A stretch of DNA of 11,613 nucleotides from UBA6186 sp050012295 (GTDB lineage Bacteria > Pseudomonadota > Gammaproteobacteria > UBA6186 > Azoamicaceae): NCBI GenBank assembly GCA_050012295.1, contig JBEKHL010000047.1:1-11613 (forward strand), in the 5' to 3' direction. How positions within the stretch are numbered: the stretch's first letter is position 1; every line of letters begins with the position of its first letter. This document shows, piece by piece, positions 1 to 6,707 of this stretch. The translations under genes and the position numbers were made by a program. The notes below the pieces were generated by a model. The model was not told where the DNA came from, ran no database searches, and was given only the letters and a program-made list of their open reading frames with translations.

Positions 1-1445
1 TTACCATTTATATTAATATTATTAGCGTCTACTCCAGCGCCAGACCAAGCATTTATAGGTTGTCCAATAGTTCCACCGTTAATAGTTAAACTTGCACCGC
101 TTGCAACTCCAAAAGCTACCGGAACACTGATTGTTCCGGCAGGATTTAAAGTCAACGATCCAGAATTAGTCAAATTCCAGCTGCTACCACTACTACTAGA
201 AATATTTCCACCGTTATTTACTACGGCTGCAGAACCAGTTCCTATAGTAAAACCAGAAGCAAGATTGCTTATTGGATTATTAACATTAAACGTAGTGTTA
301 CTACCGGATACGCTAATATTACCAACACCACTTATTGTGCTGCCAGTACTAAAAGTACCATTTATAGTAATAACATTATTATCCCCTCCAGTGCCAGCAA
401 AACCAGTTATAGGTTGGTCTATAATACCACCACTAACAACTAAACTTACTCCGGTGGATTTACCCAAAGCTACAGGAATATCAATGGTTCCGCCTGAATT
501 TAAGGTTAAAGCACTTAAATTAGTTAGTACTCCTTTACTATTACCATTAGAAATACTTCCACCACTAGCTACTACAACTCCAGCTCCAGATCCTATGTTA
601 AAATTATTAGAAAGTTTGGTTATAGCCTTATTAACAGTAAATACGGTTCCAGTTCCAGACACATTAATATTACCAACACCGCTTATTGTTCCATTGGTAG
701 TGTCGCTACTAAAAGAACTATTAATATTTATAATATTACCATCCCCAACAGTATTATTGCCAGAATAACCAGTTATTGGTTCGGTTACAGTACCATTATT
801 AATAGTTAAAGCTGCTCCACTTGCTGCACCAAAAACCATAGGCATGCTAATGCTAGCGCCGGAACTTAAAGTTAAAGCACCTGAATTTGTTAATACACCA
901 TTACCTGCAATACTTACCCCAGAACCACTTACTGCTGTTGTAGTATTAGTTCCAATTGTAAAGCTCTTGGCAACACCAGTTATAGAATTGTTAACTGCAA
1001 ATGTAGTAAGGCTACCACTAGTTCCTGATACGCTAATATTACCAACCCCAGTTATCGTATTACTGGTAGCAAAATTACTAACAACGCTAACAGTATTATT
1101 ATCTCCACCATAACTGGCATACCCAGTTATGGCTTTAGTTATTGGACCTGCAGTTGTAGAATTACCATTGACGGTTAAAATCGCCCCGTTTGTAACACCA
1201 AAACTTACCGGAACATCGATAACACCACCTTGGTTTAATGTTAAAGCCCCGTAATTGTTTAGAACCCCAGAAGCCTGACTAGTAGAAATTTTTCCACCAG
1301 AACCAACTATTGTTGTTGCGCCAGATTCTACTGTAAAATTAGCAAAATTAGTTATATAATCTATAACCGTAAACTTAGTTCCTGTTCCGTACGCAACAAT
1401 ATTGCCAACTCCACTTATTGTGCCGCCAGTACTAAAAGCACCATT
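1..1445 (-). repeat. Tandem array of four ~120-residue coding repeats (last one cut by window edge)
   Basis: Four units within the large minus-strand gene occupy approximately 1080-1445, 723-1079, 363-722 and 1-362. The Ile codon of the GVGNI element falls at residues 538, 659, 782 and 899, giving periods of 121, 123 and 117 residues; every spacing is a whole number of codons. Each unit runs: F-S-T-G-like start, ISGVGNI, a VSGTGT-like strand, TVN..I, FTIG, a GG.IS strand, L.NSGALTLN, a V(P/M)V.FG strand, LTINGG and PITGYSG. A more divergent, incomplete unit precedes them (about residues 360-520, with GTLNLNAGSTVGAAVNF). Length variation between units is by whole codons, as expected for a beta-solenoid stalk that gains and loses rungs. 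Units are similar but not identical, so they are old or diversified copies. Confidence 0.75.
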
Positions 1446-3011
1446 GATATTAACGTTATTAGTATCAATGGCAGTAGTATATCCAGCTATAGCTCCAGTC
1501 ACTGTGGGTATATTTGAAATTCCATTACCACTATTAATATTTAAAGCCACTCCACTTGCGGCATTAAAATTTACAGCAGCACCAACAGTACTGCCTGCAT
1601 TTAAATTCAACGTTCCTGAATTAGTTAACGTCTGAGAAATACTGCCGCCACTATTGACATTTACAGAACCCGTAGCATTATTGGTTATTGGCATACTAAT
1701 ATTACTAGAATATATTTCTAAATCACCATTATTAATCACGGAGCCAGATCCAGAAAGTGTAGCACCACTAGTAACCGTAGCAGTAGTATACTGATCGGTA
1801 GTAAGAGAAGTACTAACCCCAGTTACGCTATTATTAATAGTAAAAGCATTATTAGTTGTAGTGGCAGTTGCGTCAGTAATTTTATAAACATGAATTGTTT
1901 GAGCATTAGTAATATTGCCGCCAGTAGAAAAATTAGCAGGCTCCCCACTAGTATTACCTATATTTAATACATTAGCTGTTGCAGGAAGAGTTATAGCACC
2001 TGTAATAGTTGGGTTATTTGTTGTAGTTAAAGTAGTTGTTCCTGCCGTTCCACCATTAATATTACCAGCAATACTACCGCCACTTATATTAATAGCATTG
2101 CTAGTACTACTTCCAGTATAAATGTCGCCAGTAATAGTCCCGCTCGACGTTAAGCTAAGAGCAGCGGTAGCCCCAGTAAAATCTATAGCTTTACTTCCAG
2201 TTGCGGCAGTAATTGTTCCGTTGTTTGTTATAGTAATAGTTCCGGTACTATTAGCTTTAGTCATATCTATAACAGTACCAGTATCAGTTCTAGTAATGCT
2301 GGTATTATTAATTATGCCATAAGATTCACTAGAACTAAGTGCACTAGTTCCAACAGAAATAGCGCTATTACCAGTAGTACTTATACTACCATTACTACTA
2401 AGACCACTACCAAGTATGGTTATTTCACAATTTTTCGTAGAAGTTGCTGGTCCTGTAGTAGTACTACCTAAAGTATAGTCTCCGTTTCCATCGCCTACAT
2501 ACATACCTATATTGTTTGTTGCAGTAGCAACCCCTCCAACTATTAGTTGTCCAACGGTAGTATTATTTATTGGTAAAGAATAAGAATCAATAATATCTGT
2601 TGTAAGATTATAACTCGTTATATAACTACTAGTAGCACTAGCAGCATCGTTAATAGTAGTTAGATCGGTAGGAATAGTAGTAGTATTACCAGCAGTACTA
2701 GCAGCATCGCTGGTAATTACTATATAATCACCAGAAGTATTAAACTGATTTAGATATAAGCCGCCTGTAGATCCTAATCCAGCAAAATAGCCATTTTTCA
2801 TTTTAGAACTATAAGTACCGCTAGGCTCAAGCATAATACTCGTAGTACCGCTCGAAGAATCAAGATAACCAATATAAATGTTTTCATTAGCAGGAAGAGA
2901 AACCACCGTTCCCCAAGAAACATTAGTTATTTGTCCTATCAAAAATAAAACTAAAACTTTTTCCTTAAAAGAATGGGGTTTATTTTTTGGAGAGCCTATA
3001 ATCCGTGGCAT
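1..3011 (-). CDS. Large secreted repeat protein, autotransporter/adhesin-like passenger (partial, C-terminus outside window)
   Basis: Reading the minus strand from the ATG at 3011 gives over 1003 codons without a stop, continuing past the left edge. An in-frame TAA lies two codons upstream of the ATG, and a GGAG ribosome site (3022-3025) lies ten bases before it, which fixes the start. The N-terminus has a basic stretch (KNKPHSFKEK) and then a hydrophobic core (VLVLFLIGQI), a likely signal peptide ending near residue 35. The rest is very rich in Ser, Thr, Asn and Gly, with only one Cys seen. From about residue 523 it consists of tandem units of 117 to 123 residues with the recurring elements GVGNI, NSGALTLN, and PITGY. 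This composition is typical of beta-helical passengers of type V autotransporters and bacterial adhesins. No translocator domain is visible because the C-terminus is off the window, so the secretion route is inferred. It faces away from the divergent lipoprotein gene. Confidence 0.8.
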   Translation of the reverse strand, partial: MPRIIGSPKNKPHSFKEKVLVLFLIGQITNVSWGTVVSLPANENIYIGYLDSSSGTTSIMLEPSGTYSSKMKNGYFAGLGSTGGLYLNQFNTSGDYIVITSDAASTAGNTTTIPTDLTTINDAASATSSYITSYNLTTDIIDSYSLPINNTTVGQLIVGGVATATNNIGMYVGDGNGDYTLGSTTTGPATSTKNCEITILGSGLSSNGSISTTGNSAISVGTSALSSSESYGIINNTSITRTDTGTVIDMTKANSTGTITITNNGTITAATGSKAIDFTGATAALSLTSSGTITGDIYTGSSTSNAINISGGSIAGNINGGTAGTTTLTTTNNPTITGAITLPATANVLNIGNTSGEPANFSTGGNITNAQTIHVYKITDATATTTNNAFTINNSVTGVSTSLTTDQYTTATVTSGATLSGSGSVINNGDLEIYSSNISMPITNNATGSVNVNSGGSISQTLTNSGTLNLNAGSTVGAAVNFNAASGVALNINSGNGISNIPTVTGAIAGYTTAIDTNNVNINGAFSTGGTISGVGNIVAYGTGTKFTVIDYITNFANFTVESGATTIVGSGGKISTSQASGVLNNYGALTLNQGGVIDVPVSFGVTNGAILTVNGNSTTAGPITKAITGYASYGGDNNTVSVVSNFATSNTITGVGNISVSGTSGSLTTFAVNNSITGVAKSFTIGTNTTTAVSGSGVSIAGNGVLTNSGALTLSSGASISMPMVFGAASGAALTINNGTVTEPITGYSGNNTVGDGNIININSSFSSDTTNGTISGVGNINVSGTGTVFTVNKAITKLSNNFNIGSGAGVVVASGGSISNGNSKGVLTNLSALTLNSGGTIDIPVALGKSTGVSLVVSGGIIDQPITGFAGTGGDNNVITINGTFSTGSTISGVGNISVSGSNTTFNVNNPISNLASGFTIGTGSAAVVNNGGNISSSSGSSWNLTNSGSLTLNPAGTISVPVAFGVASGASLTINGGTIGQPINAWSGAGVDANNINING

Positions 3012-3081
3012 GTTACTTTAGCTCCGACAATAAAATTGTTATGCGTTAGCAAACAAACTATCCGTAAGTTTAATAATAGAT

Positions 3082-3087
3082 TATAAT
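3082..3087 (+). promoter_or_regulatory. Candidate -10 element (TATAAT) for the lipoprotein gene
   Basis: A perfect TATAAT lies 37 bases before the lipoprotein start, in the 113-base divergent gap between the adhesin-like gene and the lipoprotein gene. No good -35 hexamer is found 16 to 18 bases upstream, and AT-rich sequence produces such hexamers by chance, so this is tentative. I found no convincing promoter for the opposite strand in the same gap. Confidence 0.3.
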
Positions 3088-3124
3088 AGTGAAATTACAA
3101 ATATAATTGCGTATTGGATACTGA

Positions 3125-4009
3125 ATGCATATGAGTTTTCGGTGTTTTAAAATTAAAAAGCTGTTATTAATACTAATTTTCAGTTTAAGTTTAATTGGCT
3201 GTCAAAATGATCCAAATAAAATAGCCAACAAAGCTAATCTATATAAACAATTACATACCACTAAACATTTTATAATAACTAGTTACGCCAGAACTATAAA
3301 ACATATAGATCCCAGTAAGCCTTTATACATCTACATAGAAGGTGATGGACAAGCATGGATTTCTAAGTATAAACTCTCTAGCAACCCGACTCCACGTGAT
3401 CCATTAACTTTAAAATTAGCCAGTCTAGATCAACGTCCCAACGTAATTTATATAGCCAGACCATGTCAATTTACCACTCATAAGCTAGATCATAATTGTT
3501 CTTACCAATATTGGTCAACAGCTAGATATTCCGAACCAGTAGTAAATTCTATTAATGAAGTAGTAACTAATTTTAAAAATTTTATAAATAATCAAAAACA
3601 AGACATACATTTAATTGGTTATTCTGGTGGTGCAACTATTGCTGGAATTATAGCAAGTATTCGCTCAGACGTTAAATCGCTTACTACTATAGCTGGTAAT
3701 TTAGATCATGATGCTGTAAGTGAATTTCACAAAACTACAAAACTACATCAATCTCTTAATTTAATAAATTTTGCTAAAAATTTAAGCCATATTCCTCAAG
3801 TCCATTATATTGGTGAAAATGATCAAATTATTCCAATTGACGTAATAAAAAATTTTGTTACTAAAGTTAATTCTTTTAATAAATATAATAATACTCAACC
3901 CAAGATTGCTAATTATATAATTTTAAAAAATATAGATCATTATCATGGATGGCTTGCTATTTGGGAAAAATTATATCAACAAAGTTTGGTTTATGGTCAA
4001 AATATTTAA
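3125..4009 (+). CDS. Alpha/beta-hydrolase-fold lipoprotein
   Basis: The 294-residue product begins with basic residues and a hydrophobic segment (about 13-24) ending in the lipobox LIGC, so Cys26 should be lipidated. The +2 residue is Gln, not Asp, which favours sorting to the outer membrane. The mature part has alpha/beta-hydrolase marks: a strand with IYIEGDGQAW (69-78), the nucleophile elbow GYSGG with Ser167, a likely acid at Asp233 in GENDQIIP, and a candidate catalytic His at 272 or 274 in DHYHGW. The RPCQF...C...YW...R(Y/F)S pattern (residues 112-136) with Cys114 and Cys125, which could form a disulfide, matches a family of uncharacterised hydrolase lipoproteins of gammaproteobacteria. 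The substrate is unknown. Codon 3 is also ATG and could be the start; only a weak GGA (3116-3118) precedes. It is the first of four same-strand genes leading to icmX. Confidence 0.75.
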   Translation: MHMSFRCFKIKKLLLILIFSLSLIGCQNDPNKIANKANLYKQLHTTKHFIITSYARTIKHIDPSKPLYIYIEGDGQAWISKYKLSSNPTPRDPLTLKLASLDQRPNVIYIARPCQFTTHKLDHNCSYQYWSTARYSEPVVNSINEVVTNFKNFINNQKQDIHLIGYSGGATIAGIIASIRSDVKSLTTIAGNLDHDAVSEFHKTTKLHQSLNLINFAKNLSHIPQVHYIGENDQIIPIDVIKNFVTKVNSFNKYNNTQPKIANYIILKNIDHYHGWLAIWEKLYQQSLVYGQNI

Positions 4010-4060
4010 TATATAATTATAATGAGGGGTAATTACACTAAACTATGGGCAATTATACTT

Positions 4061-4603
4061 ATGAGGATTAATTTAAATTTGTTGGCCTTTACAATAATCT
4101 TTTTTACGTTACCCATTAGCAACGTCTATAGCTATCAAAATCAAAACGATATAGTTTTTGGCACAAAAAATTTTATAAAACAAGAAATACAAACTCATCA
4201 TAAAACTGCAGACTTAAAAACTATTACCATAAAAATTTTAGATAATAAAACTATTAACAATAAAATTTGTAACAAAAATATTAATTACTTTTTCCCAAGC
4301 CATTCAACTATTAATCAACGCGCAACTGTTGTTGCAGAATGCAAAGATCAAAACGCATGGAAAGTATATATCCCAGTAAACATAAAATTTTTTGCAAATG
4401 CTATCTCTGCTAAAAAATCTTTACCTAAATCACATATTATCAATAAAGAAGATTTAACACGTAAAAAAATTAACGTGTTACAATTAAAAGATCATTATTA
4501 TACTGAACCAGATGATATAATTGGATTAATTTTAAAAACGTCTGTTAAACAAAATACTGTATTAACTTCTAGATTGTTACAAGAGGTAAATTATGAGTCA
4601 TAA
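4061..4603 (+). CDS. flgA: Flagellar P-ring assembly chaperone FlgA, C-terminally short
   Basis: FlgA is a periplasmic chaperone for assembly of the FlgI P-ring around the flagellar rod. From the ATG at 4061 the 180-residue product has a clean signal peptide (hydrophobic core LLAFTIIFF, cleavage after NVYS, residue 24). An upstream in-frame ATG at 4022 would add 13 residues and spoil the signal peptide; neither start has a strong ribosome site. FlgA hallmarks follow: the two conserved Cys (70 and 94), R-A-T-V-V before the second Cys, then W-K-V-Y-I-P-V (100-106), and the SAF-type segment with L-P-K, I-N-K-E-D-L, a Y-Y-pair and I-G-L-I-L-K. The protein stops at LLQEVNYES, about where other FlgA proteins continue with a VKRG-type strand and the last 50 or so residues of the beta-clip domain. 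The gene end overlaps flgM by 11 bases. The family call is firm; function is uncertain because of the missing end. Confidence 0.75.
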   Translation: MRINLNLLAFTIIFFTLPISNVYSYQNQNDIVFGTKNFIKQEIQTHHKTADLKTITIKILDNKTINNKICNKNINYFFPSHSTINQRATVVAECKDQNAWKVYIPVNIKFFANAISAKKSLPKSHIINKEDLTRKKINVLQLKDHYYTEPDDIIGLILKTSVKQNTVLTSRLLQEVNYES

Positions 4604-4862
4604 AATTTTAGAACACTCTAATAATACTGCCAATAACACCACAACTAAAACAGATCCTTATGATGTAGTAGATTTTTATTTACAACCAGAATTTATAAAA
4701 ATCTTAACTCAACAAATTGCCGAACAACCTAAAGTAGACTTGGAAAAAGTTGCACAAATTAAACAAGCGCTTAACAATAAATCTTTAGTATTAGATGACA
4801 TATCCTTAGCTGAAAAAATTATTAATTTTGAAACTCAATTGTTTAAGCCCAATAAAAATTAA
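4593..4862 (+). CDS. flgM: Anti-sigma-28 factor FlgM
   Basis: FlgM binds and inhibits the flagellar sigma factor FliA until the hook-basal body is complete, when it is exported. The 89-residue product, near the usual 90 to 100, has a disordered Asn/Thr-rich N-terminus and the FlgM C-terminal pattern: P-K-V-D-L-E-K-V-A-Q-I-K-Q-A-L, then a short turn, a D-D-I-S-L-A-E-K-I-I-N-F-E helix and a final Q-L. This is the FliA-binding helix region. The start ATG lies inside the last codons of flgA and has the ribosome site AAGAGG (4581-4586) six bases ahead, implying translational coupling. The expected flgN partner does not follow; icmX does. Whether a FliA target exists cannot be judged from this window. 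Confidence 0.72.
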   Translation: MSHKILEHSNNTANNTTTKTDPYDVVDFYLQPEFIKILTQQIAEQPKVDLEKVAQIKQALNNKSLVLDDISLAEKIINFETQLFKPNKN

Positions 4863-4910
4863 TTAAAGCAATAATTAATCTTTCCGATACAAAAATAGGT
4901 AAAGTTATTT

Positions 4911-4914
4911 GGGG
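4911..4914 (+). promoter_or_regulatory. Ribosome binding site choosing the icmX start
   Basis: GGGG sits six bases before the ATG at 4921. A TTG four codons upstream (4909) is in frame, but using it would place this site inside the coding region and add four residues before the signal peptide, so the ATG is preferred. Confidence 0.5.
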
Positions 4915-4920
4915 ATACCT

Positions 4921-6015
4921 ATGTTAAAAGATTATATTGCAACATCAATATTGTTAACATTATTGACTATATTTAATAATGTCTACGCTGACGGTGGTTC
5001 TTCTACTAGTACTAGTAGCAGTACTGGCTCTAGCACTAGTGCTGGTTCTAGTTCCAGCGGCGCTACGTCTACGACCCCACTTACTCCTTCAGTTTTTCAA
5101 CAAAATGCAGGAACAGTTATACCTCTTATAGAAACTGGAGTACACGCTTATATCTCAACTGCAGAAACAAACGATCTTAACTATGGATTACATCTTATAA
5201 ATTTTGACGGAACAACTATAACTACCTCCCCTCAAGTGCAATTTATAACAGATTATGCTAGAACTTCTTGTAATTCAAATCTAAATATAGAACAAAATAA
5301 TATACCAGAATGTACTTTTAACCCAACTACAGGTATTTATACTATAATAAAACCATCAAATATTTTTAATTCTCTAAATTTTACCGATCCAGCGGATCCA
5401 TTTTTAAATGCTTCTTTTGGTGTAATACGTTCTCTTATCGAACCTTTTCCTAACACTCAATTAAATACTTTATTGACTAACTTTTCTGCAAACGAAACTG
5501 ATATTGCTAATTTAATTGCTGCACAAGCACCTCTAACCATAGCTAAAAATAGTTTAAATGGAATAATGGCAAGACGTTTAAATCCAACAGTGATCGATTC
5601 ATTAAATCCAACACCAACACCACCTGCTCAAAATATAGCAAGCCAATTACCTTCTAGCTATAACTCTTTTTCTATAATGCAAATCATGCACGATGAATCG
5701 TTTAGACGCTTAACCGATCCAAATTGGTTTAGCAATCTTAATAATTTACCTGTCAGCCAATTACTTATGGAATTACTAGAAGTAGAAGCATTTAAATTGT
5801 GGATGGAATATAATAAATTTCAACAAAACGAACGAATCGAAGCGCTATTAGCAACTTTAGTTTCTTCTCAAGCTGGTCAAGCTAACGCCATGTCTGGTGT
5901 GTTAGATCAAGATACTGTAAACAGCATGAAAGATGCTAAAAACAAAAGTAAACAACTACAAAATAGCACAACCCAATACCAAAACCTTACTCCTGGCGCT
6001 ACACCATCTCAATAA
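4921..6015 (+). CDS. icmX: Dot/Icm type IVB secretion protein IcmX
   Basis: IcmX is an exported component needed for Dot/Icm-dependent effector delivery and intracellular growth in Legionella; its exact role is not settled. This 364-residue product has a signal peptide (hydrophobic LLTLLTIF, cleavage after NVYA, residue 23) and then a Ser/Thr/Gly-only linker to about residue 48. The mid part has two Cys (117 and 131) framing N-x-E-Q-N-N-I-P-E-C, and a helical stretch with L-x-x-I-M-A-R-R-L (about 211-220). The C-terminal region resembles IcmX proteins most: S-F-S-I-M-Q-I-M, then D-P-N-W, then a long amphipathic helix (about 280-315) with L-L-M-E-L-L-E-V-E-A and Q-x-N-E-R-I-E-A-L-L-A. The tail is polar. 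It is shorter than Legionella IcmX (about 466 residues). Its 3' end overlaps the convergent dapB by seven bases. It lies after flgM, not beside icmW. The call rests on remembered family patterns. Confidence 0.68.
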   Translation: MLKDYIATSILLTLLTIFNNVYADGGSSTSTSSSTGSSTSAGSSSSGATSTTPLTPSVFQQNAGTVIPLIETGVHAYISTAETNDLNYGLHLINFDGTTITTSPQVQFITDYARTSCNSNLNIEQNNIPECTFNPTTGIYTIIKPSNIFNSLNFTDPADPFLNASFGVIRSLIEPFPNTQLNTLLTNFSANETDIANLIAAQAPLTIAKNSLNGIMARRLNPTVIDSLNPTPTPPAQNIASQLPSSYNSFSIMQIMHDESFRRLTDPNWFSNLNNLPVSQLLMELLEVEAFKLWMEYNKFQQNERIEALLATLVSSQAGQANAMSGVLDQDTVNSMKDAKNKSKQLQNSTTQYQNLTPGATPSQ

Positions 6016-6707
6016 TTAATCAAATCAGATAAACTATATAAATTATTAGGCTTATTTACTAATGATTTAGCGGCAAATAATGCCCCTTTAGCAAAACAAC
6101 TACGATTTTTAACTTTATGTTTTATAATAACTTCTTCGTATAAATTAGTAAATTTAACTTGGTGCTTTCCCTTAACGTTACCAACTCGCTTACTAGTAAA
6201 ATTAATTTGCAAATCTTCTGAAGAATTTTGTTTAATAACCTCTGCCATTTTTAATGCAGTACCTGAAGGAGCATCTTTTTTATTTTTATGATGGACTTCT
6301 TTAATTTCAACAATTTTTTGTTTATGATTATCGTAAGACCACATTTTGCTTAAACACTCTAATAAATAATAACTTATATTAGCACCTATACTCATATTTG
6401 GAGCAAACAGTATTGGGATCTCTTCTGCAGTTTTTGCTATTTCTTGTTTTTGTTCTATAGAAAAACCCGTAGTCCCTATAACCATAGGAATTTTTAATTT
6501 CCTACAAATTTTTAAATAATTTTCACAACCAACTGAGTTAGAAAAATCTATAAATACATCTACTTTTTGTAATTCTTCTAATAAATTAATTTTTTGCTCT
6601 GTTTTTATTAATTTTACTGCAATAACCACATCCGGATCTTTTTTAGCAGCCGCTATAATTGCTTTGCCCATTTTTCCATTGGCACCACTTAACGCAATTT
6701 TTAACAT
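6009..6707 (-). CDS. dapB: 4-hydroxy-tetrahydrodipicolinate reductase DapB
   Basis: DapB reduces 4-hydroxy-tetrahydrodipicolinate with NAD(P)H in the cytosolic lysine/diaminopimelate pathway, which also supplies peptidoglycan. The 232-residue product shows the nucleotide-binding loop GANGKMG (8-14), VIGTTGF (76-82), the FAPNMSIGANI segment (101-111) and the active-site signature E-V-H-H-K-N-K-K-D-A-P-S-G-T-A (137-151). His139 and Lys143 correspond to the catalytic His and Lys of E. coli DapB, and DAPSGT contacts substrate. The C-terminus K-N-R-S-C-F-A-K-G-A-L is normal. It is about 40 residues shorter than the E. coli enzyme, mainly after the second beta strand. The ATG overlaps the dnaJ stop by one base (TAATG), so it is probably translated from the chaperone mRNA by coupling. 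The grpE-dnaK-dnaJ-dapB order is known from other gammaproteobacteria. Confidence 0.93.
   Translation of the reverse strand: MLKIALSGANGKMGKAIIAAAKKDPDVVIAVKLIKTEQKINLLEELQKVDVFIDFSNSVGCENYLKICRKLKIPMVIGTTGFSIEQKQEIAKTAEEIPILFAPNMSIGANISYYLLECLSKMWSYDNHKQKIVEIKEVHHKNKKDAPSGTALKMAEVIKQNSSEDLQINFTSKRVGNVKGKHQVKFTNLYEEVIIKHKVKNRSCFAKGALFAAKSLVNKPNNLYSLSDLINY

Noticed and set aside
1..1445. CRISPR array or tandem DNA repeats as an explanation of the ~360-base periodicity
   Set aside because: The unit length is far too long for CRISPR, the copies are diverged at the DNA level and the similarity follows the protein frame.
265..2322. Five plus-strand open frames rich in Leu, Pro, Val and Thr (265-768, 844-1113, 1402-1635, 1915-2121, 2122-2322), which look like membrane proteins
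   Set aside because: They are mirror translations of the Thr/Ser/Asn/Gly-rich minus-strand gene, whose reverse complement yields hydrophobic codons. They have no ribosome sites, no family motifs and repeat the period of the real gene.
4863..4920. Promoter or terminator in the flgM-icmX gap
   Set aside because: No convincing hairpin with a T run and no paired -35/-10 were seen in these 58 bases.
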